Both the position numbers and the translations under genes were made by a program. A DNA stretch of 64,000 nucleotides from contig NZ_FPAU01000001.1 of NCBI RefSeq assembly GCF_900116535.1, positions 511,687 to 575,686 on the forward strand. Direction: 5' to 3'. The notes under the pieces were generated by a model. It was not told where the DNA came from. It searched no databases and saw nothing but the letters and a program-made list of their open reading frames with translations. Source of the stretch: Kosakonia arachidis (lineage in GTDB: Bacteria > Pseudomonadota > Gammaproteobacteria > Enterobacterales > Enterobacteriaceae). This document shows positions 37,567-47,611 of this stretch, in pieces; the first letter of the stretch is position 1; the number at the start of each line of letters is the position of its first letter.

Positions 37567-39332
37567 TGAAATTGCCAGTCAGAGAATTTGATGCTGTTGT
37601 CATTGGCGCGGGCGGCGCAGGTATGCGCGCGGCGCTGCAAATTTCCCAGAGCGGACAAACCTGTGCGCTGCTCTCCAAAGTTTTCCCGACCCGTTCCCAC
37701 ACTGTGTCTGCGCAGGGCGGCATCACCGTTGCACTGGGCAATACCCATGAAGATAACTGGGAATGGCACATGTATGACACGGTAAAAGGTTCCGACTATA
37801 TCGGTGACCAGGACGCGATTGAATATATGTGCAAAACCGGCCCGGAAGCGATTCTTGAGCTGGAACATATGGGTCTGCCATTCTCCCGTCTTGATGATGG
37901 TCGTATCTATCAGCGTCCGTTTGGCGGTCAGTCGAAGAACTTCGGCGGCGAGCAGGCGGCACGTACCGCAGCGGCCGCGGACCGTACCGGCCATGCGCTG
38001 TTGCATACTCTTTATCAGCAGAACCTGAAAAACCACACCACTATTTTTTCCGAGTGGTACGCGCTGGATCTGGTGAAAAACCAGGATGGCGCTGTCGTGG
38101 GTTGTACTGCGCTGTGCATTGAAACCGGTGAAGTCGTCTATTTCAAAGCCCGCGCAACCGTGCTGGCAACCGGCGGTGCAGGCCGTATTTACCAGTCCAC
38201 CACCAATGCGCACATTAACACCGGCGACGGCGTAGGTATGGCGCTGCGCGCGGGTGTTCCGGTACAGGATATGGAGATGTGGCAGTTCCACCCGACCGGT
38301 ATCGCCGGGGCAGGTGTGCTGGTGACGGAAGGCTGCCGTGGTGAAGGCGGTTATCTGCTGAACAAACACGGCGAGCGCTTTATGGAGCGTTATGCGCCGA
38401 ACGCCAAAGACCTGGCGGGTCGTGATGTGGTGGCACGTTCTATCATGATCGAAATCCGGGAAGGTCGTGGCTGCGACGGTCCATGGGGACCGCATGTCAA
38501 ACTGAAACTGGATCATCTCGGTAAAGAAGTGCTCGAATCGCGCCTGCCGGGGATCCTTGAACTGTCGCGCACCTTCGCGCACGTAGATCCGGTGAAAGAG
38601 CCAATCCCGGTGATCCCGACCTGCCACTATATGATGGGCGGTATTCCGACCAAAGTGACCGGCCAGGCGCTGACGGTCAACGAGAAGGGTGAAGATGTCG
38701 TGATCCCGGGGCTGTTTGCGGTGGGCGAAATCGCCTGCGTATCGGTTCACGGAGCCAACCGCCTGGGCGGTAACTCGCTGCTCGACTTAGTAGTCTTTGG
38801 CCGTGCGGCGGGTCTGCACTTACAAGAATCTATCGCTGAACAGGGCACGCTGCGTGATGCCAGCGAATCAGATATCGAAGGGGCGCTCACCCGCCTCAAC
38901 CGCTGGAACAACAACCGCAGCGGCGAAGATCCGGTCACCATCCGCAAAGCGCTACAAGAGTGTATGCAGCATAACTTCTCGGTGTTCCGCGAAGGTGATG
39001 CGATGGCGAAAGGTCTTGAACAACTGAAAGTGATCCGCGAGCGTCTGAAAGAAGCCCGTCTGGATGATACATCGAGCGAGTTCAATACCCAGCGCGTTGA
39101 GTGCCTGGAGCTGGATAACCTGATGGAAACCGCCTACGCAACGGCTGTTTCCGCAAACTTCCGTACCGAAAGCCGTGGCGCGCACAGTCGCTTCGACTAT
39201 CCGGATCGTGACGATCAGAACTGGTTGTGCCACAGCCTGTATCTGCCAGAAACGGAATCCATGACGCGCCGTAGTGTCAACATGGAACCGAAACTGCGTC
39301 CGGCGTTCCCGCCGAAGATTCGTACTTATTAA
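37566..39332 (+). CDS. sdhA: Succinate dehydrogenase flavoprotein subunit
   Basis: Oxidises succinate to fumarate with covalently bound FAD. It has 588 residues, nearly identical to E. coli. The dinucleotide-binding [11 protein letters not shown], the FAD-attachment His in [11 protein letters not shown] and the catalytic HPTGIAGAG and Arg regions are present. Start at 37566, overlapping the sdhD stop by one base; the open frame begins four codons earlier inside sdhD. Confidence 0.98.
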   Translation: MKLPVREFDAVVIGAGGAGMRAALQISQSGQTCALLSKVFPTRSHTVSAQGGITVALGNTHEDNWEWHMYDTVKGSDYIGDQDAIEYMCKTGPEAILELEHMGLPFSRLDDGRIYQRPFGGQSKNFGGEQAARTAAAADRTGHALLHTLYQQNLKNHTTIFSEWYALDLVKNQDGAVVGCTALCIETGEVVYFKARATVLATGGAGRIYQSTTNAHINTGDGVGMALRAGVPVQDMEMWQFHPTGIAGAGVLVTEGCRGEGGYLLNKHGERFMERYAPNAKDLAGRDVVARSIMIEIREGRGCDGPWGPHVKLKLDHLGKEVLESRLPGILELSRTFAHVDPVKEPIPVIPTCHYMMGGIPTKVTGQALTVNEKGEDVVIPGLFAVGEIACVSVHGANRLGGNSLLDLVVFGRAAGLHLQESIAEQGTLRDASESDIEGALTRLNRWNNNRSGEDPVTIRKALQECMQHNFSVFREGDAMAKGLEQLKVIRERLKEARLDDTSSEFNTQRVECLELDNLMETAYATAVSANFRTESRGAHSRFDYPDRDDQNWLCHSLYLPETESMTRRSVNMEPKLRPAFPPKIRTY

Positions 39333-39347
39333 TGCGGAGACAGGATG

Positions 39348-40064
39348 ATGAAACTCGAATTCTCGATTTATCGCTATAACCCGGATGTGGACGACGCGCC
39401 GCGTATGCAGGATTACACGCTGGAAGCGGAAGAAGGGCGTGACATGATGTTGCTGGATGCGTTAATCCAGTTGAAAGAAAAGGACTCTACACTGTCGTTC
39501 CGTCGCTCCTGCCGTGAAGGTGTATGTGGTTCCGATGGCCTGAACATGAACGGTAAGAATGGTCTTGCCTGTATCACCCCGATTTCCGCACTTGGCAACG
39601 GCAAACAGAAAATCGTTATCCGCCCGCTGCCAGGACTGCCGGTTATCCGCGATTTGGTGGTGGACATGGGGCAATTCTATGCTCAATATGAGAAGATTAA
39701 ACCTTACTTATTGAATAATGGGCAAAATCCACCGGCCAGAGAACATTTACAGGCACCAGAGCAGCGTGAAAAGCTCGATGGCCTGTACGAATGTATTCTT
39801 TGCGCCTGCTGTTCTACATCCTGTCCGTCATTCTGGTGGAACCCGGATAAATTTATCGGCCCGGCAGGCTTGCTGGCGGCGTATCGCTTCTTGATCGACA
39901 GCCGCGATACCGAAACCGACAGCCGTCTGGAAGGGTTGAGCGATGCTTTCAGCGTATTCCGCTGCCACAGCATCATGAACTGCGTCAGTGTATGTCCGAA
40001 AGGGCTGAACCCGACGCGCGCCATCGGCCATATTAAGTCGATGTTGTTGCAAAGAAGTGCGTAA
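39348..40064 (+). CDS. sdhB: Succinate dehydrogenase iron-sulfur subunit
   Basis: Passes electrons from FAD to quinone through three Fe-S clusters; 238 residues. The 2Fe-2S ligands lie in SCREGVCGSDG and the following Cys of NGLAC. The 4Fe-4S and 3Fe-4S ligands lie in CILCACCSTSCP and CHSIMNCVSVCPKGLNP. Two ATGs are in tandem; the second (39348) gives the E. coli length and better spacing from GGAG. 350 bp without a gene follow before sucA. Confidence 0.97.
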   Translation: MKLEFSIYRYNPDVDDAPRMQDYTLEAEEGRDMMLLDALIQLKEKDSTLSFRRSCREGVCGSDGLNMNGKNGLACITPISALGNGKQKIVIRPLPGLPVIRDLVVDMGQFYAQYEKIKPYLLNNGQNPPAREHLQAPEQREKLDGLYECILCACCSTSCPSFWWNPDKFIGPAGLLAAYRFLIDSRDTETDSRLEGLSDAFSVFRCHSIMNCVSVCPKGLNPTRAIGHIKSMLLQRSA

Positions 40065-40071
40065 TTAACCC

Positions 40072-40100
40072 GGCCGGATGGCGCTTGCGCTTATCCGGCC
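40072..40100. repeat. REP element after sdhB
   Basis: GGCCGGATGGCGC (40072-40084) with TTGC and GCTTATCCGGCC forms an imperfect palindrome with the standard REP/PU sequence and the typical CTACAG tail. It lies 8 nt after the sdhB stop in the sdh-suc transcript, where it may stabilise the upstream mRNA. Confidence 0.8.
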
Positions 40101-40134
40101 TACAGTATGAGTGATGTTTGTCGATACAAAATCA

Positions 40135-40308
40135 GGAAACCTCTAAAAACTGTTGTCTTATTAAGAATAATCAAGACGTTCAGAGCGAGACAAGGCGCGG
40201 CTGAACGAATCCCCGGGAGCATAGTGAACTATGTGACCAGGGTGAGTGAGGCCGCAACGCCGTCGCAGCCTGAACGAAGCAGATTATTCAACGGTTTTTA
40301 AAGGTTCC
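40135..40308. repeat. ERIC-like miniature inverted-repeat element between sdhB and sucA
   Basis: A 174-bp element bounded by imperfect inverted repeats: GGAAACCTCTAAAAACTGTT (40135-40154) and, at the right end, CAACGGTTTTTAAAGGTTCC (40289-40308). Inside, GAATAATC and GATTATTC, and GTTCAG and CTGAAC, pair in the same nested order, so the whole element can fold back. The centre (40208-40250) has AATCCCCGGGAGC ... GTGACCAGGGTGAGTG, close to the ERIC/IRU core AATCCCCAGGAGC ... GTGACTGGGGTGAGCG. It has no ORF of its own. It sits within the sdh-suc transcription unit, upstream of the sucA promoter region. Confidence 0.7.
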
Positions 40309-40414
40309 TTCGCGGGCCGCCAAGAGCCCGCAGTGAACCCTGGGACGTGCGCTACTCGGTGTACGTCGTAGTTATCCACGGCGAAGTAAGCATAACAATG
40401 CTTAAGGGATCACG

Positions 40415-43237
40415 ATGCAGAACGGCGCAATGAAAGCCTGGCTGGACTCTTCTTACCTCTCTGGGTCGAACCAGAGCTGGATAGAACAGCTCTATGAAGA
40501 CTTCTTAACCGATCCTGACTCGGTAGATGCTAACTGGCGATCTATGTTCCAGCAGTTACCGGGCACCGGAGTCAAACCGGATCAGTTCCACTCCAAAACG
40601 CGTGATTATTTCCGTCAACTGGCGAAAGATGCCTCACGTTACTCTTCCTCTATCTCCGACCCTGACACCAACGTTAAGCAGGTCAAAGTCCTGCAGTTGA
40701 TCAACGCCTACCGTTTCCGTGGTCACCAGCATGCGAATCTCGATCCGTTGGGACTATGGCAGCAAGAACGCGTTGCCGATCTGGATCCGACATTCCACGA
40801 TCTGAGCGAAGCAGATTACCAGAACAGCTATAACGTAGGTTCCTTTGCGATTGGGAAAGATACCCTGCCGCTGGGCGAATTGATCAAAGCGCTGAAAGAG
40901 ACCTATTGCGGTTCGATCGGCGCGGAATACATGCACATTACCAGCACCGAAGAGAAGCGCTGGATCCAGCAGCGGATTGAGTCAGCAGCCGGAAAATCGA
41001 GCTTTAGCAGCGAAGAGAAAAAACGCTTCTTAAGCGAACTGACGGCGGCTGAAGGTCTGGAGCGTTACCTCGGGGCGAAATTTCCGGGCGCGAAACGCTT
41101 TTCGCTGGAAGGCGGCGATGCACTGATACCGCTGCTGAAAGAGATGGTTCGCCATGCAGGTAAAAGCGGCACCCGCGAAGTGGTGCTGGGCATGGCGCAT
41201 CGCGGTCGTCTGAACGTGCTGGTCAACGTACTGGGCAAACAGTCACAGGATCTTTTCGACGAGTTTGCCGGTAAACATAAAGAACACCTCGGTACTGGCG
41301 ACGTGAAATACCATATGGGCTTCTCGTCTGACGTTGAGACCGAAGGGGGTCTGGTGCATCTGGCGCTGGCGTTTAACCCGTCGCACCTGGAAATCGTCAG
41401 CCCGGTGGTTATTGGTTCCGTACGCGCGCGTCTTGATCGTCTCTCTGAGCCGAGCAGTAATAAAGTGCTGCCGATCACCATTCACGGTGACGCGGCGGTG
41501 GCGGGTCAGGGCGTGGTACAGGAAACCCTGAACATGTCCAAAGCGCGCGGTTATGAAGTGGGCGGTACGGTACGCGTGGTGATCAACAACCAGGTCGGTT
41601 TCACCACCTCGAACCCGCTGGATGCCCGCTCTACGCCGTACTGTACCGATATCGGTAAGATGGTGCAGGCGCCGATTTTCCACGTCAATGCGGACGATCC
41701 GGAAGCGGTTGCTTTCGTTACCCGCCTGGCACTGGATTTCCGTAACACCTTCAAACGCGATGTATTTATCGATCTGGTGTGCTACCGCCGTCACGGCCAT
41801 AACGAAGCCGACGAGCCGAGCGCAACCCAACCGTTGATGTATCAGAAAATTAAAAAACACCCGACGCCGCGTAAAATCTACGCCGATCGTCTGGAGCAGG
41901 AGAAAACCATCACGCTGGAAGATGCCACGGAGATGGTTAACCTGTACCGCGATGCGCTGGATGCGGGCGAGTGTGTGGTCGCTGAATGGCGTCCGATGAA
42001 TATGCACTCCTTTACCTGGTCGCCGTACCTCAACCACGAGTGGGATGAGAGCTACCCGAACAAAGTGGAGATGAAACGCCTGCAAGAGCTGGCGAGACGC
42101 ATCAGCACAGTGCCGGAAGCCATTGAAATGCAATCCCGTGTGGCGAAAATCTATGCCGATCGCCAGTTAATGGCGAATGGCGAGAAACTGTTCGACTGGG
42201 GTGGCGCTGAAACGCTGGCTTATGCCACGCTGGTTGATGAGGGCATTCCGGTGCGCCTCTCAGGTGAAGACTCCGGGCGCGGTACTTTCTTCCATCGCCA
42301 TGCCGTGATCCATAACCAGGCCAATGGCTCAACCTATACACCGCTGAGCCATGTACATAATGGCCAGGGCCCGTTCCGTGTGTGGGACTCCGTACTCTCA
42401 GAAGAAGCCGTGCTGGCTTTTGAATATGGCTACGCCACCGCGGAGCCGCGTACGCTGACCATCTGGGAAGCGCAGTTCGGCGACTTCGCTAACGGCGCAC
42501 AGGTGGTTATTGACCAGTTCATCAGCTCCGGCGAACAGAAGTGGGGCCGTATGTGCGGGCTGGTAATGCTATTGCCGCATGGTTATGAAGGCCAGGGTCC
42601 GGAGCACTCCTCCGCGCGTCTGGAGCGTTATCTGCAACTGTGTGCTGAGCAAAATATGCAGGTTTGCGTCCCGTCCACCCCGGCGCAGGTTTACCATATG
42701 TTGCGTCGTCAGGCGCTGCGCGGTATGCGTCGTCCGCTGGTGGTGATGTCACCGAAGTCGCTGCTGCGTCATCCGCAGGCGGTCTCCACGCTGGATGAAC
42801 TGGCGAATGGCACCTTTATGCCGGCGATCGGTGAAGTGGATGATTTGGATCCACAAGCCGTGAAACGCGTTATCCTTTGTTCTGGTAAGGTTTATTACGA
42901 CCTGCTTGAACAGCGTCGTAAAAATGACCAGAAGGATGTCGCCATCGTCCGTATTGAGCAGTTATACCCGTTCCCGCATCAGTCGATGCAGGACGCGTTG
43001 AAACCTTATGCGCACGTACATGATTTTGTCTGGTGCCAGGAAGAGCCGCTTAACCAGGGCGCATGGTACTGCAGCCAGCATCATTTCCGTGATGTGATAC
43101 CTTTTGGGGCAGCTCTGCGCTATGCAGGACGCCCGGCCTCCGCCTCCCCGGCGGTGGGATATCTGTCCGTTCACCAGAAGCAACAGCAAGATCTGGTGAA
43201 TGACGCGCTGAACGTCGATTCAATAAAGGATAAATAA
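40415..43237 (+). CDS. sucA: 2-oxoglutarate dehydrogenase E1 component
   Basis: Thiamine-diphosphate-dependent decarboxylase of the 2-oxoglutarate dehydrogenase complex; it transfers the succinyl group to SucB lipoyl arms. It has 940 residues (E. coli 933). Active-site stretches [21 protein letters not shown] and [11 protein letters not shown] are conserved. The C-terminus runs on past the E. coli end with DSIKDK, so the stop overlaps the sucB start by one base (TAATG) and the sucB Shine-Dalgarno AAAGGA lies inside sucA. A two-residue insertion near 190 adds to the length. Confidence 0.97.
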   Translation: MQNGAMKAWLDSSYLSGSNQSWIEQLYEDFLTDPDSVDANWRSMFQQLPGTGVKPDQFHSKTRDYFRQLAKDASRYSSSISDPDTNVKQVKVLQLINAYRFRGHQHANLDPLGLWQQERVADLDPTFHDLSEADYQNSYNVGSFAIGKDTLPLGELIKALKETYCGSIGAEYMHITSTEEKRWIQQRIESAAGKSSFSSEEKKRFLSELTAAEGLERYLGAKFPGAKRFSLEGGDALIPLLKEMVRHAGKSGTREVVLGMAHRGRLNVLVNVLGKQSQDLFDEFAGKHKEHLGTGDVKYHMGFSSDVETEGGLVHLALAFNPSHLEIVSPVVIGSVRARLDRLSEPSSNKVLPITIHGDAAVAGQGVVQETLNMSKARGYEVGGTVRVVINNQVGFTTSNPLDARSTPYCTDIGKMVQAPIFHVNADDPEAVAFVTRLALDFRNTFKRDVFIDLVCYRRHGHNEADEPSATQPLMYQKIKKHPTPRKIYADRLEQEKTITLEDATEMVNLYRDALDAGECVVAEWRPMNMHSFTWSPYLNHEWDESYPNKVEMKRLQELARRISTVPEAIEMQSRVAKIYADRQLMANGEKLFDWGGAETLAYATLVDEGIPVRLSGEDSGRGTFFHRHAVIHNQANGSTYTPLSHVHNGQGPFRVWDSVLSEEAVLAFEYGYATAEPRTLTIWEAQFGDFANGAQVVIDQFISSGEQKWGRMCGLVMLLPHGYEGQGPEHSSARLERYLQLCAEQNMQVCVPSTPAQVYHMLRRQALRGMRRPLVVMSPKSLLRHPQAVSTLDELANGTFMPAIGEVDDLDPQAVKRVILCSGKVYYDLLEQRRKNDQKDVAIVRIEQLYPFPHQSMQDALKPYAHVHDFVWCQEEPLNQGAWYCSQHHFRDVIPFGAALRYAGRPASASPAVGYLSVHQKQQQDLVNDALNVDSIKDK

Positions 43238-44460
43238 TGAGTAGCGTAGATATTCTTGTTCCCGATCTGCCTGAGTCTGTTGCTGATGCGACCGTCGCGA
43301 CCTGGCACAAAAAACCAGGCGATAGCGTCCGACGCGATGAAGTATTGGTAGAAATCGAAACGGACAAAGTGGTACTGGAAGTACCGGCTTCAGCGGACGG
43401 TGTTCTGGACGCGGTGCTGGAAGACGAGGGTACGACGGTCACTTCCCGTCAGATTCTTGGCCGCCTGAAAGAGGGCAACAGCTCGGGTAAAGAGAGCAGC
43501 GCCAAATCTGAAGCGAAAGAATCCACGCCAGCTCAGCGCCAGCAGGCGTCGCTGGAAGAGCAAAATAACGACGCACTTAGCCCCGCGATCCGTCGTCTGC
43601 TGGCTGAACACAGCCTTGATGCCAGCGCGATTAAAGGTACCGGCGTTGGCGGCCGTATCACCCGTGAAGATGTGGATAAGTATCTGGCGAAAGCCCCGGC
43701 CAAAGACGAGAGCAAACCGGCGGCTCAGCCGACAAGCAGCCCGGCGCCGCAGTTGGCTGGCCGTTCAGAAAAACGCGTGCCGATGACCCGTCTGCGCAAA
43801 CGCGTGGCTGAGCGTCTGCTGGAAGCGAAAAATTCAACAGCCATGCTGACGACTTTCAATGAAGTCAACATGAAGCCAATCATGGATCTGCGTAAGCAGT
43901 ACGGTGATGCGTTTGAAAAACGCCACGGTATCCGTTTGGGCTTTATGTCGTTCTACGTGAAAGCGGTTGTCGAAGCGCTGAAACGCTATCCGGAAGTGAA
44001 CGCCTCTATTGATGGCGAAGACGTGGTTTACCATAACTATTTCGATGTCAGCATGGCCGTTTCCACGCCGCGTGGTCTGGTTACGCCGGTACTGCGTGAT
44101 GTGGATACGCTGGGCATGGCCGATATCGAGAAGAAAATTAAAGAACTGGCGGTAAAAGGCCGTGACGGTAAGCTGACCGTTGAGGATCTGACCGGCGGTA
44201 ACTTTACCATCACTAACGGCGGTGTATTCGGTTCGCTGATGTCCACGCCGATCATCAACCCGCCGCAGAGTGCGATCCTTGGCATGCACGCCATTAAAGA
44301 TCGCCCAATGGCAGTCGATGGTAAAGTTGAAATCCTGCCGATGATGTACCTGGCGCTTTCCTATGACCATCGCCTGATCGACGGACGCGAGTCTGTGGGC
44401 TTCCTGGTCGCAATTAAAGAAATGCTGGAAGATCCGACGCGTCTGCTGCTGGATGTGTAG
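43237..44460 (+). CDS. sucB: Dihydrolipoyllysine succinyltransferase (E2)
   Basis: Core of the 2-oxoglutarate dehydrogenase complex; accepts succinyl on lipoate and forms succinyl-CoA. It has 407 residues. Lipoyl domain with the modified K44 ([13 protein letters not shown]), Ala/Pro/Lys linker, E3-binding domain (about 110-150, [16 protein letters not shown]) and the catalytic domain with [11 protein letters not shown] (His near 377). Start overlaps the sucA stop. Confidence 0.98.
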   Translation: MSSVDILVPDLPESVADATVATWHKKPGDSVRRDEVLVEIETDKVVLEVPASADGVLDAVLEDEGTTVTSRQILGRLKEGNSSGKESSAKSEAKESTPAQRQQASLEEQNNDALSPAIRRLLAEHSLDASAIKGTGVGGRITREDVDKYLAKAPAKDESKPAAQPTSSPAPQLAGRSEKRVPMTRLRKRVAERLLEAKNSTAMLTTFNEVNMKPIMDLRKQYGDAFEKRHGIRLGFMSFYVKAVVEALKRYPEVNASIDGEDVVYHNYFDVSMAVSTPRGLVTPVLRDVDTLGMADIEKKIKELAVKGRDGKLTVEDLTGGNFTITNGGVFGSLMSTPIINPPQSAILGMHAIKDRPMAVDGKVEILPMMYLALSYDHRLIDGRESVGFLVAIKEMLEDPTRLLLDV

Positions 44461-44467
44461 TGTCCTT

Positions 44468-44545
44468 TGCCCGGCGGCGCAGGCTGCCGGGTCTATAACA
44501 AACACCTGCTTTGCAGGTCGGTAGGCCATAGCGCTTCCGGCATGA
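44468..44545. repeat. Intercistronic inverted repeats between sucB and sucC
   Basis: Two hairpins lie in the 113-nt gap: CCCGGC/GCCGGG (44470-44475 and 44486-44491) and ACCTGC-TTT-GCAGGT (44504-44518). A REP-like half (GGTAGGCCATAGCGC) follows. No T-run follows either stem, so transcription into sucCD is expected to continue. Probably an mRNA-stabilising or processing element. Confidence 0.55.
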
Positions 44546-44573
44546 CAAATTAAATGAAGGATGGATAGAACAC

Positions 44574-45740
44574 ATGAACTTACACGAGTATCAGGCGAAA
44601 CAGCTTTTTGCCCGGTCAGGTCTGCCGACTCCGGTTGGTTATGCCTGTGCTACCCCACGTGAAGCAGAAGAAGCCGCATCTAAAATCGGCACGGGTCCGT
44701 GGGTGGTGAAATGTCAGGTCCACGCGGGCGGCCGTGGTAAAGCGGGCGGCGTAAAAGTCGTTAACAGCAAAGAAGATATTCGCGCTTTCGCGGAAAACTG
44801 GCTGGGTAAACGCCTGGTAACTTACCAAACAGATGCCAACGGTCAGCCGGTTAACCAGATCCTGGTGGAAGCGGCAACGGACATTGGCAAAGAGCTCTAT
44901 TTGGGCGCGGTTGTTGACCGCAGCTCACGCCGTGTGGTGTTCATGGCATCGACGGAAGGCGGCGTGGAAATCGAAAAAGTGGCAGAAGAGACGCCGCACC
45001 TGATCCACAAAACCACCCTTGATCCGCTGACTGGCCCGATGCCGTACCAGGGGCGCGAACTGGCGTTCAAACTCGGTCTGGAAGGCAAACAGGTTCAGCA
45101 GTTCACCAAAATTTTCATGGGGCTGGCGACCATTTTCCTTGAGCGCGATCTGGCGCTGATCGAAATTAACCCGCTGGTCATCACCAAACAGGGCGACCTG
45201 ATCTGCCTCGACGGCAAACTGGGCGCTGATGGTAACGCTCTGTTCCGTCAGCCGGAACTGCGCGAAATGCGCGACCAGTCGCAGGAAGATCCCCGTGAAG
45301 CGCAAGCTGCGCAGTGGGAACTGAACTACGTTGCGCTGGATGGTAACATCGGCTGCATGGTTAACGGTGCTGGTCTGGCGATGGGCACCATGGACATCGT
45401 TAAGCTGCACGGCGGTGAACCGGCGAACTTCCTCGACGTAGGCGGCGGTGCGACTAAAGAACGTGTTACTGAAGCGTTTAAAATTATCCTCTCCGATGAG
45501 AAGGTGAAAGCGGTGCTGGTGAATATTTTCGGCGGCATCGTGCGTTGCGATCTGATCGCCGACGGCATCATCGGTGCGGTAGAAGAGGTGGGTGTTAACG
45601 TTCCGGTCGTTGTCCGTCTGGAAGGTAACAACGCCGAGCTGGGTGCCAAACGTCTGGCGGACAGCGGTCTGAACATTATCGCAGCGAAAAGTCTGACGGA
45701 TGCAGCGCAGCAGGTTGTTGCCGCAGTGGAGGGGAAATAA
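44574..45740 (+). CDS. sucC: Succinyl-CoA synthetase beta subunit
   Basis: Forms, with SucD, the ADP/GDP-dependent synthetase that makes succinate and NTP from succinyl-CoA. It has 388 residues, with an N-terminal ATP-grasp domain ([15 protein letters not shown]; acidic Mg ligands in LIEINPLV) and a C-terminal CoA-ligase domain ([10 protein letters not shown]). The stop overlaps the sucD ATG by one base (TAATG). Confidence 0.98.
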   Translation: MNLHEYQAKQLFARSGLPTPVGYACATPREAEEAASKIGTGPWVVKCQVHAGGRGKAGGVKVVNSKEDIRAFAENWLGKRLVTYQTDANGQPVNQILVEAATDIGKELYLGAVVDRSSRRVVFMASTEGGVEIEKVAEETPHLIHKTTLDPLTGPMPYQGRELAFKLGLEGKQVQQFTKIFMGLATIFLERDLALIEINPLVITKQGDLICLDGKLGADGNALFRQPELREMRDQSQEDPREAQAAQWELNYVALDGNIGCMVNGAGLAMGTMDIVKLHGGEPANFLDVGGGATKERVTEAFKIILSDEKVKAVLVNIFGGIVRCDLIADGIIGAVEEVGVNVPVVVRLEGNNAELGAKRLADSGLNIIAAKSLTDAAQQVVAAVEGK

Positions 45741-46609
45741 TGTCTGTTTTGATTGATAAGAACACCAAAGTCATCTGTCAGGGTTTCACCGGTAGCCAGG
45801 GTACTTTCCACTCCGAGCAGGCGATTGCCTACGGTACGCAGATGGTTGGCGGTGTAACGCCAGGCAAAGGCGGCACCACACACTTGGGTCTGCCCGTGTT
45901 TAATACCGTACGTGAAGCGGTGGAAGCCACTGGTGCGACAGCCAGCGTGATTTACGTTCCGGCGCCGTTCTGCAAAGACTCGATTCTGGAAGCAGTCGAT
46001 GCAGGCATCAAACTGATTATCACTATTACTGAAGGTATTCCGACACTGGATATGCTGACGGTTAAAGTGAAGCTGGATGAAGCTGGCGTGCGCATGATTG
46101 GCCCGAACTGTCCTGGTGTAATCACCCCGGGCGAGTGCAAAATCGGCATCATGCCTGGCCATATTCATAAGCCGGGCAAAATCGGTATTGTGTCGCGTTC
46201 CGGTACACTGACCTATGAAGCGGTTAAACAGACCACCGATTACGGCTTTGGCCAGTCTACCTGCGTCGGTATCGGCGGCGACCCGATCCCGGGCTCTAAC
46301 TTTATCGACATTCTGAAACTGTTCGAGGAAGATCCGCAGACCGAAGCGATCGTCATGATCGGTGAGATCGGCGGTAGTGCAGAAGAAGAAGCGGCTGCTT
46401 ACATCAAAGAACATGTCACCAAACCGGTTGTCGGCTATATCGCAGGTGTAACTGCACCCAAAGGCAAACGTATGGGCCATGCAGGCGCCATCATCGCGGG
46501 CGGTAAAGGTACAGCGGATGAGAAATTCGCTGCGCTGGAAGCTGCCGGGGTGAAAACTGTGCGTAGCCTCGCTGATATCGGCGAAGCCCTGAAATCTATT
46601 ATTAAATAA
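45740..46609 (+). CDS. sucD: Succinyl-CoA synthetase alpha subunit
   Basis: CoA-binding, phospho-histidine subunit; 289 residues. The Rossmann fold has [15 protein letters not shown], and the phospho-His region is [10 protein letters not shown] (about H247). Last gene of sdhCDAB-sucABCD; its 3' UTR ends in the terminator at 46658-46682. Confidence 0.98.
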   Translation: MSVLIDKNTKVICQGFTGSQGTFHSEQAIAYGTQMVGGVTPGKGGTTHLGLPVFNTVREAVEATGATASVIYVPAPFCKDSILEAVDAGIKLIITITEGIPTLDMLTVKVKLDEAGVRMIGPNCPGVITPGECKIGIMPGHIHKPGKIGIVSRSGTLTYEAVKQTTDYGFGQSTCVGIGGDPIPGSNFIDILKLFEEDPQTEAIVMIGEIGGSAEEEAAAYIKEHVTKPVVGYIAGVTAPKGKRMGHAGAIIAGGKGTADEKFAALEAAGVKTVRSLADIGEALKSIIK

Positions 46610-46682
46610 AACCATTGCTCCTCCATGAGGGGAGCAAAGACGTGTCTCGACATGGTTGGCCGCTCCTGTAGCGGCCTTTTTT
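46605..46682 (+). ncRNA. sdhX: Candidate 3'-UTR sRNA of sucD (SdhX-like)
   Basis: The 73-nt sucD 3' UTR holds one stem (TTGCTCCTC with GGGGAGCAA, about 46615-46637, one G-T), a single-stranded stretch, then a strong terminator hairpin with a U-run. This is the layout of a Hfq-bound, 3'-UTR-processed sRNA. In E. coli, SdhX is made from exactly this UTR and represses ackA. The exact 5' end is a guess and I could not compare the sequences. Confidence 0.5.
46658..46682 (+). terminator. Terminator of sdhCDAB-sucABCD
   Basis: GGCCGCT (46658-46664), 5-nt loop, AGCGGCC (46670-46676), then six T. It lies 48 nt past the sucD stop. Confidence 0.9.
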
Positions 46683-46687
46683 ATGGT

Positions 46688-46891
46688 TGTAATTACGTAT
46701 TCCAGTATTTGCAGCGGTAAGACGGTGCCCGTCAGTCGCTTGCGGCAGCATTGGGGGATAGCTTCACCGCTCTGTCTATCGATCAATATGGAATGGGGTT
46801 CATCAGGAGCAAAAAGATGCTGTTCACCCCACTGTCGCAGCGCCACCACCACCGGGAATAATGACTTGGTGGACAGGCGCTGCATGTCACG
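46688..46891 (-). pseudogene. C-terminal remnant of a winged-helix (HxlR-like) regulator
   Basis: On the minus strand an open stretch of about 68 codons reads QRLSTKSLFPVVVALRQWG, EQHLFAPDEPHSILIDRQSG and ends near LEYVIT. The segment LFPVVVALRQWGEQHL resembles the C-terminal helix of HxlR-type regulators. No helix-turn-helix half is readable upstream (46892-47100), and the frame runs into the sucD terminator without its own stop. It therefore looks like a truncated remnant. K-12 carries mngR-mngA-mngB here; MngR is GntR-type, so this is not an MngR remnant. Confidence 0.45.
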
Positions 46892-47267
46892 AACCAGAGC
46901 CTGATTTTGCGCACCAACGTTGCACAACACAGCGTTGGATACCGCTGAATAATAACCACTAAAATAAAATGGTTTTCGTGCGCGCGAGAATAAAAAGAAT
47001 AATCACGGAGCGGTGTTAAGTATGATAATCGCAATAGTGAAATATTTGTAAAATAAAAAAGATGTGCAATAAGTCTAATTTCTCAAATGTCTTATCTGCC
47101 ATGGAGGACCCATTTTTTCTGCGGATGATAAACGTTAAATACATGCGCCATTATTTATCTTTACCCACCGATTGATAACCATTGATTACGTTAAAATGAA
47201 CATGCCGTTAACAATGTTTTTACTGCAATTGTACTCTGGCTACAAAATTAACAATAAAGAATTAAAA

Positions 47268-47281
47268 ATGATTTAAATCAA
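47268..47281. promoter_or_regulatory. Candidate FNR site upstream of cydA
   Basis: ATGATTTAAATCAA matches the FNR consensus TTGAT-N4-ATCAA at 9 of 10 positions, 331 nt upstream of cydA. FNR and ArcA control cydAB in E. coli. The surrounding 46892-47611 is very A/T-rich, has no gene and fits a long multi-promoter regulatory region. Confidence 0.6.
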
Positions 47282-47611
47282 TACCTAAATGCTTGGAAAA
47301 AACTATGAAAATCGTTAAATTGTCGCAGATCAAATCGGCTAAAAATCGGTAAGATGGGCATAAATTGATCGGTGTCGAAAAATGTAAAATTAACTCAATA
47401 AAAACCTATTTATTGTAAGGGTTTTCCGAGTTAATATGCTCGCGATCAATTCGAAATTTTATTAACCTGGTTGTAACTTTTTTCATTCATTACTACAAGT
47501 TATGTGGCAGTGAATAAAAACAGTGCAACAAATTTCTATTGGGGCATGCGTGTGAACCTGCGCTAACGGGGTTTACTCTCGGAGTCTTCATGCGATGAGC
47601 AAGGAGTCAGA

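Noticed and set aside
37536-38750. 404-codon open frame on the minus strand opposite sdhA
   Set aside because: It mirrors the codon structure of the highly conserved sdhA gene, has no recognisable family features and no ribosome binding site.
40107-40301. 64-codon open frame inside the sdhB-sucA spacer
   Set aside because: It lies within the ERIC-like inverted-repeat element; no ribosome binding site or known protein features.
45326-46687. Long minus-strand open frame opposite sucC-sucD
   Set aside because: Antisense shadow of real genes. Only its first part beyond the sucD terminator (46688-46891) looks protein-like and is reported as a remnant.
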